From contig NZ_CP051884.1 in the NCBI RefSeq assembly GCF_012931845.1, positions 186,001 through 250,000 of the forward strand: a stretch of DNA of 64,000 bases. The letters run 5' to 3'. Below are positions 1 through 8,228 of the stretch, piece by piece (positions within the stretch are counted from its first letter, which is position 1; each line of letters opens with the position of its first letter). The notes below the pieces were generated by a model. That model did not search any database and had not been told where the DNA came from. It was given only the letters and a program-made list of their open reading frames with translations. Origin of the DNA: Cellulomonas taurus. Lineage in GTDB: Bacteria; Actinomycetota; Actinomycetes; Actinomycetales; Cellulomonadaceae. A program made the translations under genes and the position numbers.

Positions 1-295
1 CCGCCAGGCCCTCCCGTTTCAGGGTCAGGGCGTGGTCGATCATCGGCGCCGACAGCACACCGCCGGGCAGGCCGACCAGCGCGGTCGGGATCGAGTTGGT
101 CAGGTTCAGCGTGATGACCGCGGCGATGAAGAACGCCAGCACCACCTGCGGCTCCACCCCGGCCAGGACCAGCGTCAGGGTGACCGGCAGCAGCACCGAC
201 GTCTCGTCGGTGCCCGGCACGAAGCCGATCAGGGTGTACAGCACGACGGCGCCCAGCGAGGCGAGCACCATCGGCAGCAGCAGGGTCAGTTCCAC
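1..295 (-). CDS. TctA-family tripartite tricarboxylate transporter permease, N-terminal part
   Basis: The reading frame starts at a GTG and runs off the left window edge, so only about 98 N-terminal residues are visible. They are hydrophobic and carry the TctA/DUF112-type pattern: a Gly/Pro-rich loop (IGFVPGTDET) after the first membrane segment, then two more helices and an ALVGLPGG loop. TctA is the large membrane subunit of tripartite tricarboxylate transporters, which take up citrate-like acids with a periplasmic binding protein. No TctB or TctC is visible. A small membrane protein lies 65 bases upstream on the same strand and probably shares its transcript. The family call is good; the substrate is unknown. 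Confidence 0.75.
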   Translation of the reverse strand, partial: MELTLLLPMVLASLGAVVLYTLIGFVPGTDETSVLLPVTLTLVLAGVEPQVVLAFFIAAVITLNLTNSIPTALVGLPGGVLSAPMIDHALTLKREGLA

Positions 296-360
296 GCGGC
301 TCTCTCGGGTTCAGGGGGCACCAGGAGTTCGGTGCCGTGACGGCGACGGATGGGTGGGGA

Positions 361-600
361 TCAGTCGGTGCCGGGATCGTCGACGATCCGCACATCCCGC
401 TTCGGGGTGATCACCAGGCAGGCGATGGCGAACCCGATGGCAGCACCGCCCAGCCCCCAGAACAACGACTCGCCGCCGACGGCGCTGCCGAGCAGCACCG
501 CACCGATCGTGGGCACCGCCACGGCCACCAACCCGATCACCAGGTCGCGCAGGGAGACCCGGTCACCCCAGATCTCGACGTAGTCGCCGTCCGTGCCCAT
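361..600 (-). CDS. small two-helix membrane protein upstream of TctA-like permease
   Basis: The 79-residue product has a polar N-terminus, two hydrophobic segments (about residues 18-39 and 45-64) and a charged tail (TPKRDVRIVDD). A strong ribosome binding site (GGAGGACAG) sits directly before the ATG, which supports it as a real gene. Position and strand suggest co-transcription with the permease, so it may be a small accessory subunit, loosely in the role of TctB, although it is much shorter than TctB and shares no clear motif. I do not recognise a named family. Confidence 0.6.
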   Translation of the reverse strand: MGTDGDYVEIWGDRVSLRDLVIGLVAVAVPTIGAVLLGSAVGGESLFWGLGGAAIGFAIACLVITPKRDVRIVDDPGTD

Positions 601-764
601 CTGTCCTCCACGAGGTCCGTCGCGGGCTCACGGGTCCCACGCCGCGACAACCCTAGGCGGCACATCGCGAGTGCGCCGTGGCACGAGTGTGTCTGGCCTG
701 TGCAGACGCCGGTGATTCGCGTCACCAGTGGCGGGACCCGCCCAGGTCCGGAGGATGGACGAGT

Positions 765-1658
765 ATGAGCGACCAGACCACACCCCAGGACCCCCGCACC
801 CAACATCCCACCCCGGAGCAGCCGGCCGAGACCATCGAGCACCCCGGTCTCACCGACGACATGCCGCAGCAGCCGGACCACGGCGAACAGAGCTATGTCG
901 GCTCCGGGCGACTCGACGGCAAGCGTGCCCTGATCACCGGCGGCGACTCCGGCATCGGCCGAGCCGTGGCCATCGCCTTCGCCCGGGAAGGTGCCGACGT
1001 GGCGATCGCCTACCTCCCGGAGGAAGAGGAGGACGCCCAGGAGACCGCCCGGTGGGTGCGCGAGGCCGGCCGTCGCGCACTGACCCTGCCCGGCGACATC
1101 CGCGACGAGTCGCACGCCCGTTCGCTGCCGGATGCCGTGGTCGCCGAGTTCGGCGGCCTGGACATCCTGGTGAACAACGCCGCGTTCCAGATGGCCCAGG
1201 ACGGCGGCCTGATGGACATGACCACCGAGCAGATCGACCGCACCTTCCGCACGAACCTGTACGCGATGTTCTGGATCACCCAGGCCGCGGTGCCGCACCT
1301 GAACGAGGGCGCGAGCATCATCAACACCACCTCGGTGCAGGCATTCGAGCCCAGCCCGCAGCTGCTCGACTACGCGGTGACCAAGGCCGGGATCTGGAAC
1401 TTCACCAAGGGACTGGCCCAGCAGCTCGCCGAGCAGGGCATCCGGGTCAACGCCGTCGCCCCGGGGCCGATCTGGACCCCGCTGATCCCGGCCACGATGC
1501 CGGAGGAGAAGGTCGAGAAGTTCGGCGCCGACACCCCGCTCGGCCGGGCCGGCCAGCCCGCGGAGCTCGCTCCGGCCTACGTGTTCTACGCCTCGCAGGA
1601 GTCGAGCTACATCACCGGCGACCGGATCGGCGTCACCGGCGGTCGTCCGCTGCCCTGA
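765..1658 (+). CDS. short-chain dehydrogenase/reductase, general-stress type
   Basis: This is a 297-residue SDR of the kind annotated as general stress protein 39 or YdaD/YhdF-like oxidoreductase. After a polar 45-residue tail come the nucleotide-binding motif TGGDSGIG (58-65), NNAA (137-140), and the catalytic Ser190, Tyr203 and Lys207 (YAVTK). The C-terminus (TGGRPLP) is typical. The ATG at 765 was chosen because GGAGGA precedes it and the protein starts at the conserved polar tail; upstream in-frame starts have no such site. It would oxidise or reduce an unidentified alcohol or carbonyl with NAD(P). It stands alone, converging with the next gene across a hairpin. Confidence 0.85.
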   Translation: MSDQTTPQDPRTQHPTPEQPAETIEHPGLTDDMPQQPDHGEQSYVGSGRLDGKRALITGGDSGIGRAVAIAFAREGADVAIAYLPEEEEDAQETARWVREAGRRALTLPGDIRDESHARSLPDAVVAEFGGLDILVNNAAFQMAQDGGLMDMTTEQIDRTFRTNLYAMFWITQAAVPHLNEGASIINTTSVQAFEPSPQLLDYAVTKAGIWNFTKGLAQQLAEQGIRVNAVAPGPIWTPLIPATMPEEKVEKFGADTPLGRAGQPAELAPAYVFYASQESSYITGDRIGVTGGRPLP

Positions 1659-1702
1659 TCCCGATCCCGCACGGAGTGCAGAAGGTCGCTCCTCTTGACT
1701 CC

Positions 1703-1736
1703 CGGACCCGGCGCGGCACCCGCTGCGCCGGGTCCG
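1703..1736. terminator. hairpin between convergent SDR and UDG genes
   Basis: A 15-base stem (CGGACCCGGCGCGGC with its complement, one G-U pair) closes a 4-base loop. It lies 44 bases after one stop codon and 20 bases before the other, so it can terminate both transcripts. No U-tract follows, as is usual in such GC-rich genomes. Confidence 0.75.
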
Positions 1737-1756
1737 CCGCTGTCCGGTCGCTGTCC

Positions 1757-2512
1757 CTAGGCCGCGAGCTCCCGCGCCCGGGTGAGGACCTCGCCGATCA
1801 TCGCCGGGGTGAGCCGCCCGGTGAAGGTGTTCTGCTGGCTGACGTGGAAGCAGCCCAGCAGGGTCAGGGACGCCTCGCCGCGCTGCAGGGTCACCTCGGC
1901 GCCGTGACCGAACCTCGGCCGTGGTCGGGGGACCGCCCAGCCCTGTTCCGCCAGGGTGCGCAGCAGCGCGTCCCAGCCGAAGCCGCCGAGCACCACCGCG
2001 ACCCGGGGCCGGACCAGCTCCAGCTCCCGGGACAGCCACGGTCCGCAGCGTCGACGTTCCTCCGGGGTCGGCTTGTTGTCCGGCGGTGCGCAGTGCACCG
2101 GCGCGGTGATCCGCACCCCGGTCAGCCGCAGCCCGTCGTCGATGTGCGTGCTCGTCGGCTGGTTGGCGAGCCCGGCGGCGTGCAGCGCGGCGAACAGGAA
2201 GTCACCCGAGCGGTCGCCGGTGAACATCCGGCCGGTGCGGTTCGCGCCGTGGGCAGCGGGTGCCAGGCCGACGATCATGATCCCGGCCGTCGGGTCACCG
2301 AAGCCGGGTGCCGGTCGACCCCAGTAGGTCTGGTCCCGGAACGCCGCCCGCTTCTCGGTGGCGACCTGCTCGCGCCAGGCGACGAGGCGGGGGCAGGCCC
2401 GGCACTCGGCGACCGCGTCGTCCAGCTCGATCAGGTCCAGGGCGACGGGTGCGACGTCGGCCGGGTAGTCGGCGTCGTCCGGTCGGGCGGTCATGAGGCG
2501 GTCATCGGGCAC
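1757..2512 (-). CDS. uracil-DNA glycosylase, family 5 (UDGb type)
   Basis: This 251-residue enzyme removes uracil and related damaged bases from DNA to start base-excision repair. Motif 1 is GLAPAAHGANRTG (82-94); the Ala/His-rich form lacking the usual polar catalytic residue is characteristic of family 5. Motif 2 is HVSQQNTFTG (223-232). Four cysteines (37, 40, 141, 156) are placed to hold the 4Fe-4S cluster found in families 4 and 5. The GTG at 2512 has AGGAC nine bases upstream; an internal ATG at 2494 has no site and is the alternative. It follows the YciO-like gene on the same strand after 34 bases and may be co-transcribed. Confidence 0.88.
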   Translation of the reverse strand: MPDDRLMTARPDDADYPADVAPVALDLIELDDAVAECRACPRLVAWREQVATEKRAAFRDQTYWGRPAPGFGDPTAGIMIVGLAPAAHGANRTGRMFTGDRSGDFLFAALHAAGLANQPTSTHIDDGLRLTGVRITAPVHCAPPDNKPTPEERRRCGPWLSRELELVRPRVAVVLGGFGWDALLRTLAEQGWAVPRPRPRFGHGAEVTLQRGEASLTLLGCFHVSQQNTFTGRLTPAMIGEVLTRARELAA

Positions 2513-2546
2513 AGTCGGTCGTCCTGTGCGGCGTCATCGGGCGGTC

Positions 2547-3170
2547 TCAGGCGAAGCGGTCCGGGTCTCCGGCGCCGACCCGCACCACCTCGGGGAAGCC
2601 CTCCGACCAGTCGACGACCGTGGTGGGCTCAGTGCCGCACTCGCCGGTGTCGACCACGATGTCCACCTGGTGGTCCAGCTCCTCCTTGACCGTCCAGCCG
2701 TCGATCATCGGGGCGTCCTCGCCCGGCAGGATCAGGGTGCTGGACAGCAGCGGCTCGCCGAGTTCGCGCAGCAGCGCCTGCACCAGCCGGTTGTCCGGGA
2801 TCCGCACGCCGACCGTCTTCTTCTTCGGGTGCGCCAGTCGCCGCGGCACCTCTTTGGTGGCGGGCAGGATGAAGGTGTACGGCCCCGGCGTCGCGGACTT
2901 GATCGCGCGGAACGGTCCGTTGTCCAGGTGCACCAGCTGCCCGAGCTGGGCGAAGTCGCTGCACAGCAGGGTGAAGTGGTGCTTGTCGTTCAGGTGCCGC
3001 AGCGACCTGATCCGGTCCGGTCCGGTGGGCGAGCCGATCCGGCAACCCAGCGCGTAGCCGGAGTCGGTGGGGTAGGCGATCAGCGCGTCGTCGTCGCGGA
3101 GCGCGGACACGATCTGCGCCAGGGCACGCGGCTGCGGGTCGTGCGGGTGGACGTCCAGGTAGCGAGCCAT
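2547..3170 (-). CDS. YciO/Sua5/YrdC-family protein (threonylcarbamoyl-AMP synthase-like)
   Basis: The 207-residue protein has the YrdC fold: the N-terminal IAYPTDSGYALGC segment, the KHHFTLLCSDF region and the ATPGPYTFIL segment that line the ATP and threonine pocket. YrdC/Sua5 proteins make threonylcarbamoyl-AMP for t6A modification of tRNAs. The spacing and the KKKTVGVRIPDN segment look more like the YciO branch, whose physiological role is less certain, and no Sua5 C-terminal domain is present. The ATG at 3170 gives the usual start (MARYLDVHPHD); an upstream frame extension looks non-coding. It probably is not the main essential Sua5, but that cannot be decided here. Confidence 0.8.
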   Translation of the reverse strand: MARYLDVHPHDPQPRALAQIVSALRDDDALIAYPTDSGYALGCRIGSPTGPDRIRSLRHLNDKHHFTLLCSDFAQLGQLVHLDNGPFRAIKSATPGPYTFILPATKEVPRRLAHPKKKTVGVRIPDNRLVQALLRELGEPLLSSTLILPGEDAPMIDGWTVKEELDHQVDIVVDTGECGTEPTTVVDWSEGFPEVVRVGAGDPDRFA

Positions 3171-3348
3171 GCCTCCGAGCGTAGGCCCGCCCACGGACAC
3201 CGGCTCGGGATCGCCGGGCGGTCCTGGCCTGCGCGACCACCCTCGGCCGGTCCGCGGATTTCACCCGCTCGGCGTCCTGATCTGCGTCATCACACCGGGC
3301 GGGTGACCGATGAGGGCCTCGACGCCTGCCCACGCCCTGGAGGACACG

Positions 3349-4971
3349 ATGTCCGATGCACTGCCCCGTCACTGGTTCAACGATCGCAGTGTGCGCACGC
3401 GCATCCTCGCCATCGTGGCGGTGCTCCTGCTCGGGCTGGTGATCGTGGCCGCCACCGCGCTGAGCGGCGCCCGGAGCACGTCGCAGCTGCGCCACCGGGT
3501 CGACGACGCGGTGCAGGTGCAGGCGCAGGTGGAGAAGGGTCGCTACGGCATGCTCTGGGCCGCCGACTACCTGGCGATCATGGCCTGGTCCTCCCGGGTC
3601 GACGGTGGTGCTGTCGGCGCCGCCGAGGACGGGGACAACATGGCGGGCTACCAGGAGGGCATCACCGCCTTCTCCGACAATGTGCTGGACCTGGCCGCCG
3701 ACGACCTCACCCCGGACGGGCAGGCGGCGCTCGCGGACATCACCGCGGCGTGGCAGACCTACGTGGACGCCGACCAGAAGGTCTTCGCCGCCTGGCGGGC
3801 CGGTGATCTGGACGCCGGGGACGCGATCTGGTCCGGCGAGCGCTGGGACGCGTACTTCGTGGTCTCCGGTGCGCTGGACGACCTGCGCGAGGCGGCCGGG
3901 ACGGAGGTCGACAGCCTGCGCGATCGGGCGGCGGCCACCGATGCCCGCAACCGGACGATCACGCTCGCGGTGACCGGGCTGTCCATCCTGGCCGGTGCCG
4001 GTCTGGCCTGGCTGGTCGCGCAGGGCATCATCCGTCGCCTGCACGCGGTGGGCGGCGCGCTGCGCCGACTGGCCGACGGTGACCTGACCGTCCGGGTCGC
4101 GGTGGACTCCGCCGACGAGACCGGGCAGATGGGCACCGCGCTGAACGAGGCGGCCGGGAACGTGTCCACCCTGGTGCGGGAGATCGCGCACACCACCACC
4201 ACGCTGGCCGGTGCCGCCACCGAGCTGGAGGCGGTCGCCGTCGCGGTGGCCGAGGCGTCCGAGCGCGCCTCCGACCGGGCAGCCGAGGTCACCCACGCGG
4301 CGGCGGACGTGTCGTCGAACGTGTTCACCGTGGCCGCCGGGTCGCAGGAGATGGAATCGGCGATCCGGGAGATCTCCCGCAACGCCGCCCTCGCCGCCCA
4401 GGTGGCGGAGACCGCGGTGCACACCGCCGACCGCACCGACGCCAGCGTGGTGAGCCTGGCCGAGTCCACCGACGAGATCGGCAACGTGGTCCGGCTGATC
4501 ACCGCCATCGCGAACCAGACCAACCTGCTGGCCCTGAACGCCACCATCGAGGCGGCGCGTGCCGGTGAGGCGGGTCGCGGCTTCTCGGTCGTCGCCGGTG
4601 AGGTCAAGGAGCTGGCCCAGCAGACGGCCCAGGCCACCGACGAGATCGGCCGTCGCATCGAGGCCATCCAGGCCGATTCGCGGGGCGCCACGGACGCGAT
4701 CAAGGAGATCGGGGAGATCGTCGCCTCGATCAACGACTACCAGACCACCATCGCCTCGGCCGTCGAGGAGCAGACCGCGACCACCAACGAATCCGGTCGC
4801 AGCATCACCGAGGCCGCCAACGGTTCGGAGCGGATCGCGGCGCACATCGCCGCCGTGGCCTCCTCCACCGACGAGGTCGCCTCCGGCATCACCCAGGCAC
4901 GGGAGGGCATCCACGGTCTCGCGGCGCTGTCCCAGCAGCTCAGCGCCCAGGTGACCCGCTTCAGCTACTGA
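3349..4971 (+). CDS. methyl-accepting chemotaxis protein
   Basis: A 540-residue transmembrane chemoreceptor. TM1 is about residues 17-39, followed by an extracellular four-helix-type sensor region to about 200, TM2 at about 202-225, a HAMP domain to about 280 and a long coiled-coil signalling domain. The signalling tip ([18 protein letters not shown], from about 389) that contacts CheA and CheW is intact. The ATG at 3349 follows CTGGAGGAC; upstream in-frame starts have no site. No che or flagellar genes are nearby, so this is an isolated receptor; its presence suggests the organism is motile or uses a chemosensory pathway. The ligand is unknown. Confidence 0.92.
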   Translation: MSDALPRHWFNDRSVRTRILAIVAVLLLGLVIVAATALSGARSTSQLRHRVDDAVQVQAQVEKGRYGMLWAADYLAIMAWSSRVDGGAVGAAEDGDNMAGYQEGITAFSDNVLDLAADDLTPDGQAALADITAAWQTYVDADQKVFAAWRAGDLDAGDAIWSGERWDAYFVVSGALDDLREAAGTEVDSLRDRAAATDARNRTITLAVTGLSILAGAGLAWLVAQGIIRRLHAVGGALRRLADGDLTVRVAVDSADETGQMGTALNEAAGNVSTLVREIAHTTTTLAGAATELEAVAVAVAEASERASDRAAEVTHAAADVSSNVFTVAAGSQEMESAIREISRNAALAAQVAETAVHTADRTDASVVSLAESTDEIGNVVRLITAIANQTNLLALNATIEAARAGEAGRGFSVVAGEVKELAQQTAQATDEIGRRIEAIQADSRGATDAIKEIGEIVASINDYQTTIASAVEEQTATTNESGRSITEAANGSERIAAHIAAVASSTDEVASGITQAREGIHGLAALSQQLSAQVTRFSY

Positions 4972-4987
4972 CGCACGCAGGACACGG

Positions 4988-5015
4988 CCCGGTCACCGAT
5001 CCCTCGGTGGCCGGG
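4988..5015. terminator. hairpin terminator between convergent genes
   Basis: A 12-base stem (CCCGGTCACCGA with TCGGTGGCCGGG, one G-U pair) closes a 4-base loop. It lies between the chemoreceptor stop and the methyltransferase stop and would serve both directions. Confidence 0.75.
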
Positions 5016-5020
5016 TCGCC

Positions 5021-5614
5021 TCACGCCTGGCGGGACAGGACGGCGACCAGGAAGTCCGATTCCGGACCGAAGGGGCGCAGATCCCAGGTGGCGAACCGGC
5101 TGTCGATCCGCAGCCCGGCCGCCTGCGCGTCCTCGGTCAGCTGGTCGACGGCGTAGCCGCGTCCGGCGCCGAACCCGATCACCAGTCGGCCCTCCGGGGT
5201 CAGCACCGCACCGATCCGGCGCAGCACCTCGACCTCGGTGTCCTCGGCGACGAAGGTCAGCACGTTCCCGGCCATCACCGCGATGTCGAAGCGGTCGTCC
5301 AGCCGCAGTTCGGCCAGATCGCCGACCAGCCACTCGCCCTCCGGGTGGTCCGCCTGGGCCGCCTGGATCAGCATCGGGTCCACATCGACCCCGACCACCG
5401 TGTGCCCACGGCGCAGCAGTTCGCCGCCGACCCGGCCCGGCCCGCAGCCGGCGTCCAGGATCCGCGACCCGCGGGGCACCATCGCGTCGATCAGCCGCGC
5501 CTCACCGGCCAGGTCGGCACCCTGCGCGGCCATCGACCGGAAGCGCTCGATGTACCAGGCCGAGCGGTCGGGGTTCGACTGGCCGATCTGCTCCCAGCGG
5601 GTGGGCTGGCGCAT
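5021..5614 (-). CDS. class I SAM-dependent methyltransferase
   Basis: The 197-residue protein has a class I methyltransferase core: motif I ILDAGCGPG (52-60), an acidic residue at the end of strand 2 (VVGVDVDP), and a GNVLTF post-motif segment. The N-terminal RWEQIGQSNPDRSAWYIERF resembles small-molecule methyltransferases of actinobacteria. The ATG is preceded by GGAGGACC. The substrate cannot be read from sequence. It is transcribed towards the chemoreceptor gene and ends at a shared hairpin. Confidence 0.85.
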   Translation of the reverse strand: MRQPTRWEQIGQSNPDRSAWYIERFRSMAAQGADLAGEARLIDAMVPRGSRILDAGCGPGRVGGELLRRGHTVVGVDVDPMLIQAAQADHPEGEWLVGDLAELRLDDRFDIAVMAGNVLTFVAEDTEVEVLRRIGAVLTPEGRLVIGFGAGRGYAVDQLTEDAQAAGLRIDSRFATWDLRPFGPESDFLVAVLSRQA

Positions 5615-5676
5615 AGGTGGTCCTCCGTGGGTCTGGTCGGGCGGAGCGAGCGTATCCCCCGCCCGACCAGCGCACG

Positions 5677-6141
5677 TCAGCGGTGCAGGGCCTTCGACGC
5701 CTTCTTCGACGCCTTCTTGCCGGCCTTCTTGGCGTTCGACCCGAGGGCGTCCAGCAGGAAGCTCGCGGCGGCGCCCAGCATGATCACGTCCTTGGCGATG
5801 CCGATGCCGTCCGGGCTCGGTCGGTAGTCGCCGGGTCCGCGGTGCAGCGCCGGGGTGCGCAGGTACAGCCCGACCAGTGCGGCGGAGAACGCGGTGAACC
5901 CGGTGGCGACCACGGTCTTGGGCAGCACCGGCACCAGCAGCGAGGCACCGAGGGCGACCTCGGAACCGGCCAGCACGGTGGTGAAGGTCTTCGGGTCCAC
6001 GTTCTTGAACACGGGGTAGGCGTTCGCGGCCATGCCGTGATAGCTCGCGGCGGCGTCGTCGTCCGCGGACAGCTTGTCCAGTCCGGAACTGAGGATGTAC
6101 GCGCCTGCTCCCAGGCGGAGCGGCAGGTGGCGGAGCTTCAC
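5677..6141 (-). CDS. DoxX-like membrane protein with Lys/Ala-rich tail
   Basis: A 154-residue membrane protein with about four hydrophobic segments and the DoxX-family pattern (LRLGAGAYILSSGLDKL at the N-terminus, GSEVALGASLLVPVLP in the middle). DoxX proteins are poorly understood and often linked to redox or quinone metabolism. The C-terminus is a positively charged repeat (AKKAGKKASKKASK) likely facing the cytoplasm. A GTG start at 6141 is chosen because GAGGGAGA precedes it and the next helix begins directly; an open frame continues upstream but has no hydrophobic or conserved content. Confidence 0.75.
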   Translation of the reverse strand: MKLRHLPLRLGAGAYILSSGLDKLSADDDAAASYHGMAANAYPVFKNVDPKTFTTVLAGSEVALGASLLVPVLPKTVVATGFTAFSAALVGLYLRTPALHRGPGDYRPSPDGIGIAKDVIMLGAAASFLLDALGSNAKKAGKKASKKASKALHR

Positions 6142-6236
6142 TCGATCTCCCTCGTCAGGGCCCCGGAGGGCGGGTGGACGGGGCTGTGCGCCCCGCCCAC
6201 CCGACGCTACGGCGATCGGGTCCCGCCCGCAGCCGT

Positions 6237-7169
6237 TCAGCTCCCGGCGAGGATGTCCACCACGAAGATCAGCGTCGACCCGGCGGGGATCGAACCGTTG
6301 TCCTGGTCGCCGTAGCCCAGGTCCGGCGGCACGATCAGCAGCACCTGGCTGCCGACCGGCTGCCCCGCCAGTCCCTGGGTCCAGCCCGGGATCACCTGGT
6401 TCAGACCGAAGGAGCTCGGCGCCCCGCGCGACCAGGAGGAGTCGAAGGAGGTGCCGTCCCACAGCCAGCCGGAGTAGTTCGCGACCACGGTGCCGGTGGC
6501 GGTGACCTCGGGGCCGGTGCCGGTGATCAGCGGCTGCACGACCAGATCGGTCGGGGCGTCGCCACCGGTCGGGGTGATCGACGGTTCGCCGTCGTCGGCC
6601 AGCGTGACGGTGGGCAACCCCTCGGCCGGAGCGACCGCCTCGCCGGAGGGAGCGTCGAGCACGTCCTGGGTCGCCATCACGTCCACCACCCAGATCAGCG
6701 AGCTGGCCTCGCCGGAGTCCAGCGTGCGCGGCCCGGCGTAGAGCACCCGCACGCCGACCTGCTGGCCGACCACCGCGTTCAGCAGCGCCTCGGGCAGCGT
6801 GCTGCTGGACTGGTCGCTCAGCCAGTAGCTCTGCGGGTCGCCGGAGTAGGTGCCGCCCTGATCCGCGCCGTCGGTGCCGCTGACTGCCCGCAGGTGCAGG
6901 CTGACCAGCTGACCGTCCGCGATCTCGGCGCCGTCGCCCGCGTCCAGCACCTTCGCCGCGTCGGCGCCGATCTCGAATGGCCAGTCGGCGGTGATCTCCG
7001 GCTCGGTGCCGGGGTCGCCGGTCACGGTGATCTCCTCCAGCGCCGCCTGCGCGTCGGCGGCGGAGGCCGTGGACGAGGCGCTGCTGGTGGGTGCGGGGTC
7101 GTCACCGCCGCCGGAGCAACCGGCGAGCAACAGGGTGGCGGCGATGATGGCGGCGGCCGTACGGCGCAC
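6237..7169 (-). CDS. FKBP-type peptidyl-prolyl isomerase lipoprotein
   Basis: The 310-residue product starts with a lipoprotein signal peptide (lipobox LLAGC, Cys18) and a Gly/Asp/Ser-rich linker. The C-terminal about 90 residues form a clear FKBP domain (YSGWLWDGTSFDSSW, VIPGWTQGLAGQPVGS, PPDLGYG, IFVVDIL). A second, more divergent FKBP-like region precedes it (about 80-180), so the protein is probably a tandem FKBP. It would catalyse proline isomerisation during folding of exported proteins at the outer face of the membrane. The GTG start has GAGGAT just upstream. Confidence 0.9.
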   Translation of the reverse strand: MRRTAAAIIAATLLLAGCSGGGDDPAPTSSASSTASAADAQAALEEITVTGDPGTEPEITADWPFEIGADAAKVLDAGDGAEIADGQLVSLHLRAVSGTDGADQGGTYSGDPQSYWLSDQSSSTLPEALLNAVVGQQVGVRVLYAGPRTLDSGEASSLIWVVDVMATQDVLDAPSGEAVAPAEGLPTVTLADDGEPSITPTGGDAPTDLVVQPLITGTGPEVTATGTVVANYSGWLWDGTSFDSSWSRGAPSSFGLNQVIPGWTQGLAGQPVGSQVLLIVPPDLGYGDQDNGSIPAGSTLIFVVDILAGS

Positions 7170-7270
7170 GGTGGATCCTCACGTCGGGGGCGGGCCGCCG
7201 GCGGTCGTGCGCCGGGGCCGGGCGGGTCGATGGTAGACCGGCGGGCTGTGGCGGCTCCGGGTCGGGGCGC

Positions 7271-7555
7271 TCAGCTCAGGCGGGCCAGGCCGAGCGCCGC
7301 CAGCAGGTGCGCCAGGGCCTCGGACATCTCCCCGCCGCACGCGGCGATCGGCTCCACCATCATCAGCGCCGACTGGGTGTGGCACTCCCGTTCGATCGGC
7401 ACCGGGGCACCGTCCCGCGCGCTGGCCCGCTGCCACTGGTCGAGCTGGCGCAGGCCGCGGTGCAACGCGCCCGCCTGCTTCGCCGACACCGGGACCACGC
7501 CGCGATGGGCGGGTGGCAGCGTGACCCGGGTCGTCGCGCTCTGCCGTGTGTCCAT
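7271..7555 (-). CDS. hypothetical protein, 94 residues
   Basis: I do not recognise this protein. It is small and soluble-looking with two cysteines (CHTQ and AACGG) and an Ala/Leu-rich helical C-terminus. GGAGGCGG sits just before the ATG, which is the main reason to call it a gene. It lies between the FKBP lipoprotein and the HxlR regulator on the same strand with gaps of about 100 and 150 bases. It could be spurious. Confidence 0.45.
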   Translation of the reverse strand: MDTRQSATTRVTLPPAHRGVVPVSAKQAGALHRGLRQLDQWQRASARDGAPVPIERECHTQSALMMVEPIAACGGEMSEALAHLLAALGLARLS

Positions 7556-7703
7556 CCGTCCGCCTCCGCACCGTGTGACACGGCGGGGGCGCCGAGTCCT
7601 CGGCCAGTGTTGGGACGCGCAGTCGGTCAGGTCGATGGTTCGAGCGGAAGTTGAGTGGTGCCACCGGTGCCATTGAGTGGTGACACCGGGGGACTGAGTA
7701 GCG

Positions 7704-8078
7704 TCACTCGGCCACGATGTGTCGAGCGTTGCGTGCCACCCAGCCGACCAGCGGCAGCAGCACGGTCGCCAGGTCCTCGCCGAGCGGGGTGAGCGAGTAG
7801 TCCACCCGGGGCGGGATGGTCGGCTGCGCCTCGCGGTGCACCAGCCCGTCCTGTTCCAGCGTGCGCAGGGTGGAGGCGAGCATCTTCTCGCTGATCCCCT
7901 CCACGGTGCGGCGCAGCTCGCCCCAGCGCTGACCGCGCTCGGCGAGGGCGACCAGGACCAGCACCCCCCACCGGCTGGAGATGTGGTCCAGCACGATCCG
8001 GCTCGGGCAGCTCGCGGGCAGCACGCCGTCCACCATCAGCTCGGCGAGCAGGGTTCCGCGGGTGTCGATGACCGTCAT
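7704..8078 (-). CDS. HxlR-family winged-helix regulator
   Basis: This 124-residue protein is a typical HxlR regulator: Cys24 near the N-terminus (PASCPSRIVLDHISSRWG), the recognition helix region (GISEKMLASTLRTLEQDGLV) and the wing (RVDYSLTPLG). HxlR proteins often sense electrophiles or oxidants through the N-terminal cysteine; QorR and HypR are examples. It is divergent from an NmrA-type reductase across 150 bases, the layout of a regulator beside its target. The promoter appears leaderless: TACCCT lies 7 bases before the ATG. Confidence 0.88.
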   Translation of the reverse strand: MTVIDTRGTLLAELMVDGVLPASCPSRIVLDHISSRWGVLVLVALAERGQRWGELRRTVEGISEKMLASTLRTLEQDGLVHREAQPTIPPRVDYSLTPLGEDLATVLLPLVGWVARNARHIVAE

Positions 8079-8228
8079 ACCGATCAGGGTAGGCCGCTGT
8101 GACCTGGATACTTACCATCGGCCCAGTACCTGACCGGAAAGTGGGCACCCGCCGGACGGAAGGTTTCCGGGTGGGTGCCGCGTTGTCGCTGGTCGTCGGA
8201 TCGTCCGGCACTGATCTGGAGGAAAGTC
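8079..8228. promoter_or_regulatory. divergent HxlR/reductase control region
   Basis: The -10 box for the HxlR gene (TACCCT on the minus strand) is at 8086-8091. ACTTACC (8110-8116) and GGAAAGT (8136-8142) form an imperfect inverted pair that could be the HxlR operator. Between this and the reductase start, GGCACCC (8144-8150) pairs with GGGTGCC (8173-8179), with further short complementarity inside, forming a 5-prime leader hairpin. CTGGAGGAAAG supplies the reductase ribosome site. Operator assignment is inference. Confidence 0.45.

Noticed and set aside
7556..7703. Additional small gene before the HxlR regulator
   Set aside because: Short frames exist, but none has a ribosome site or recognisable composition.
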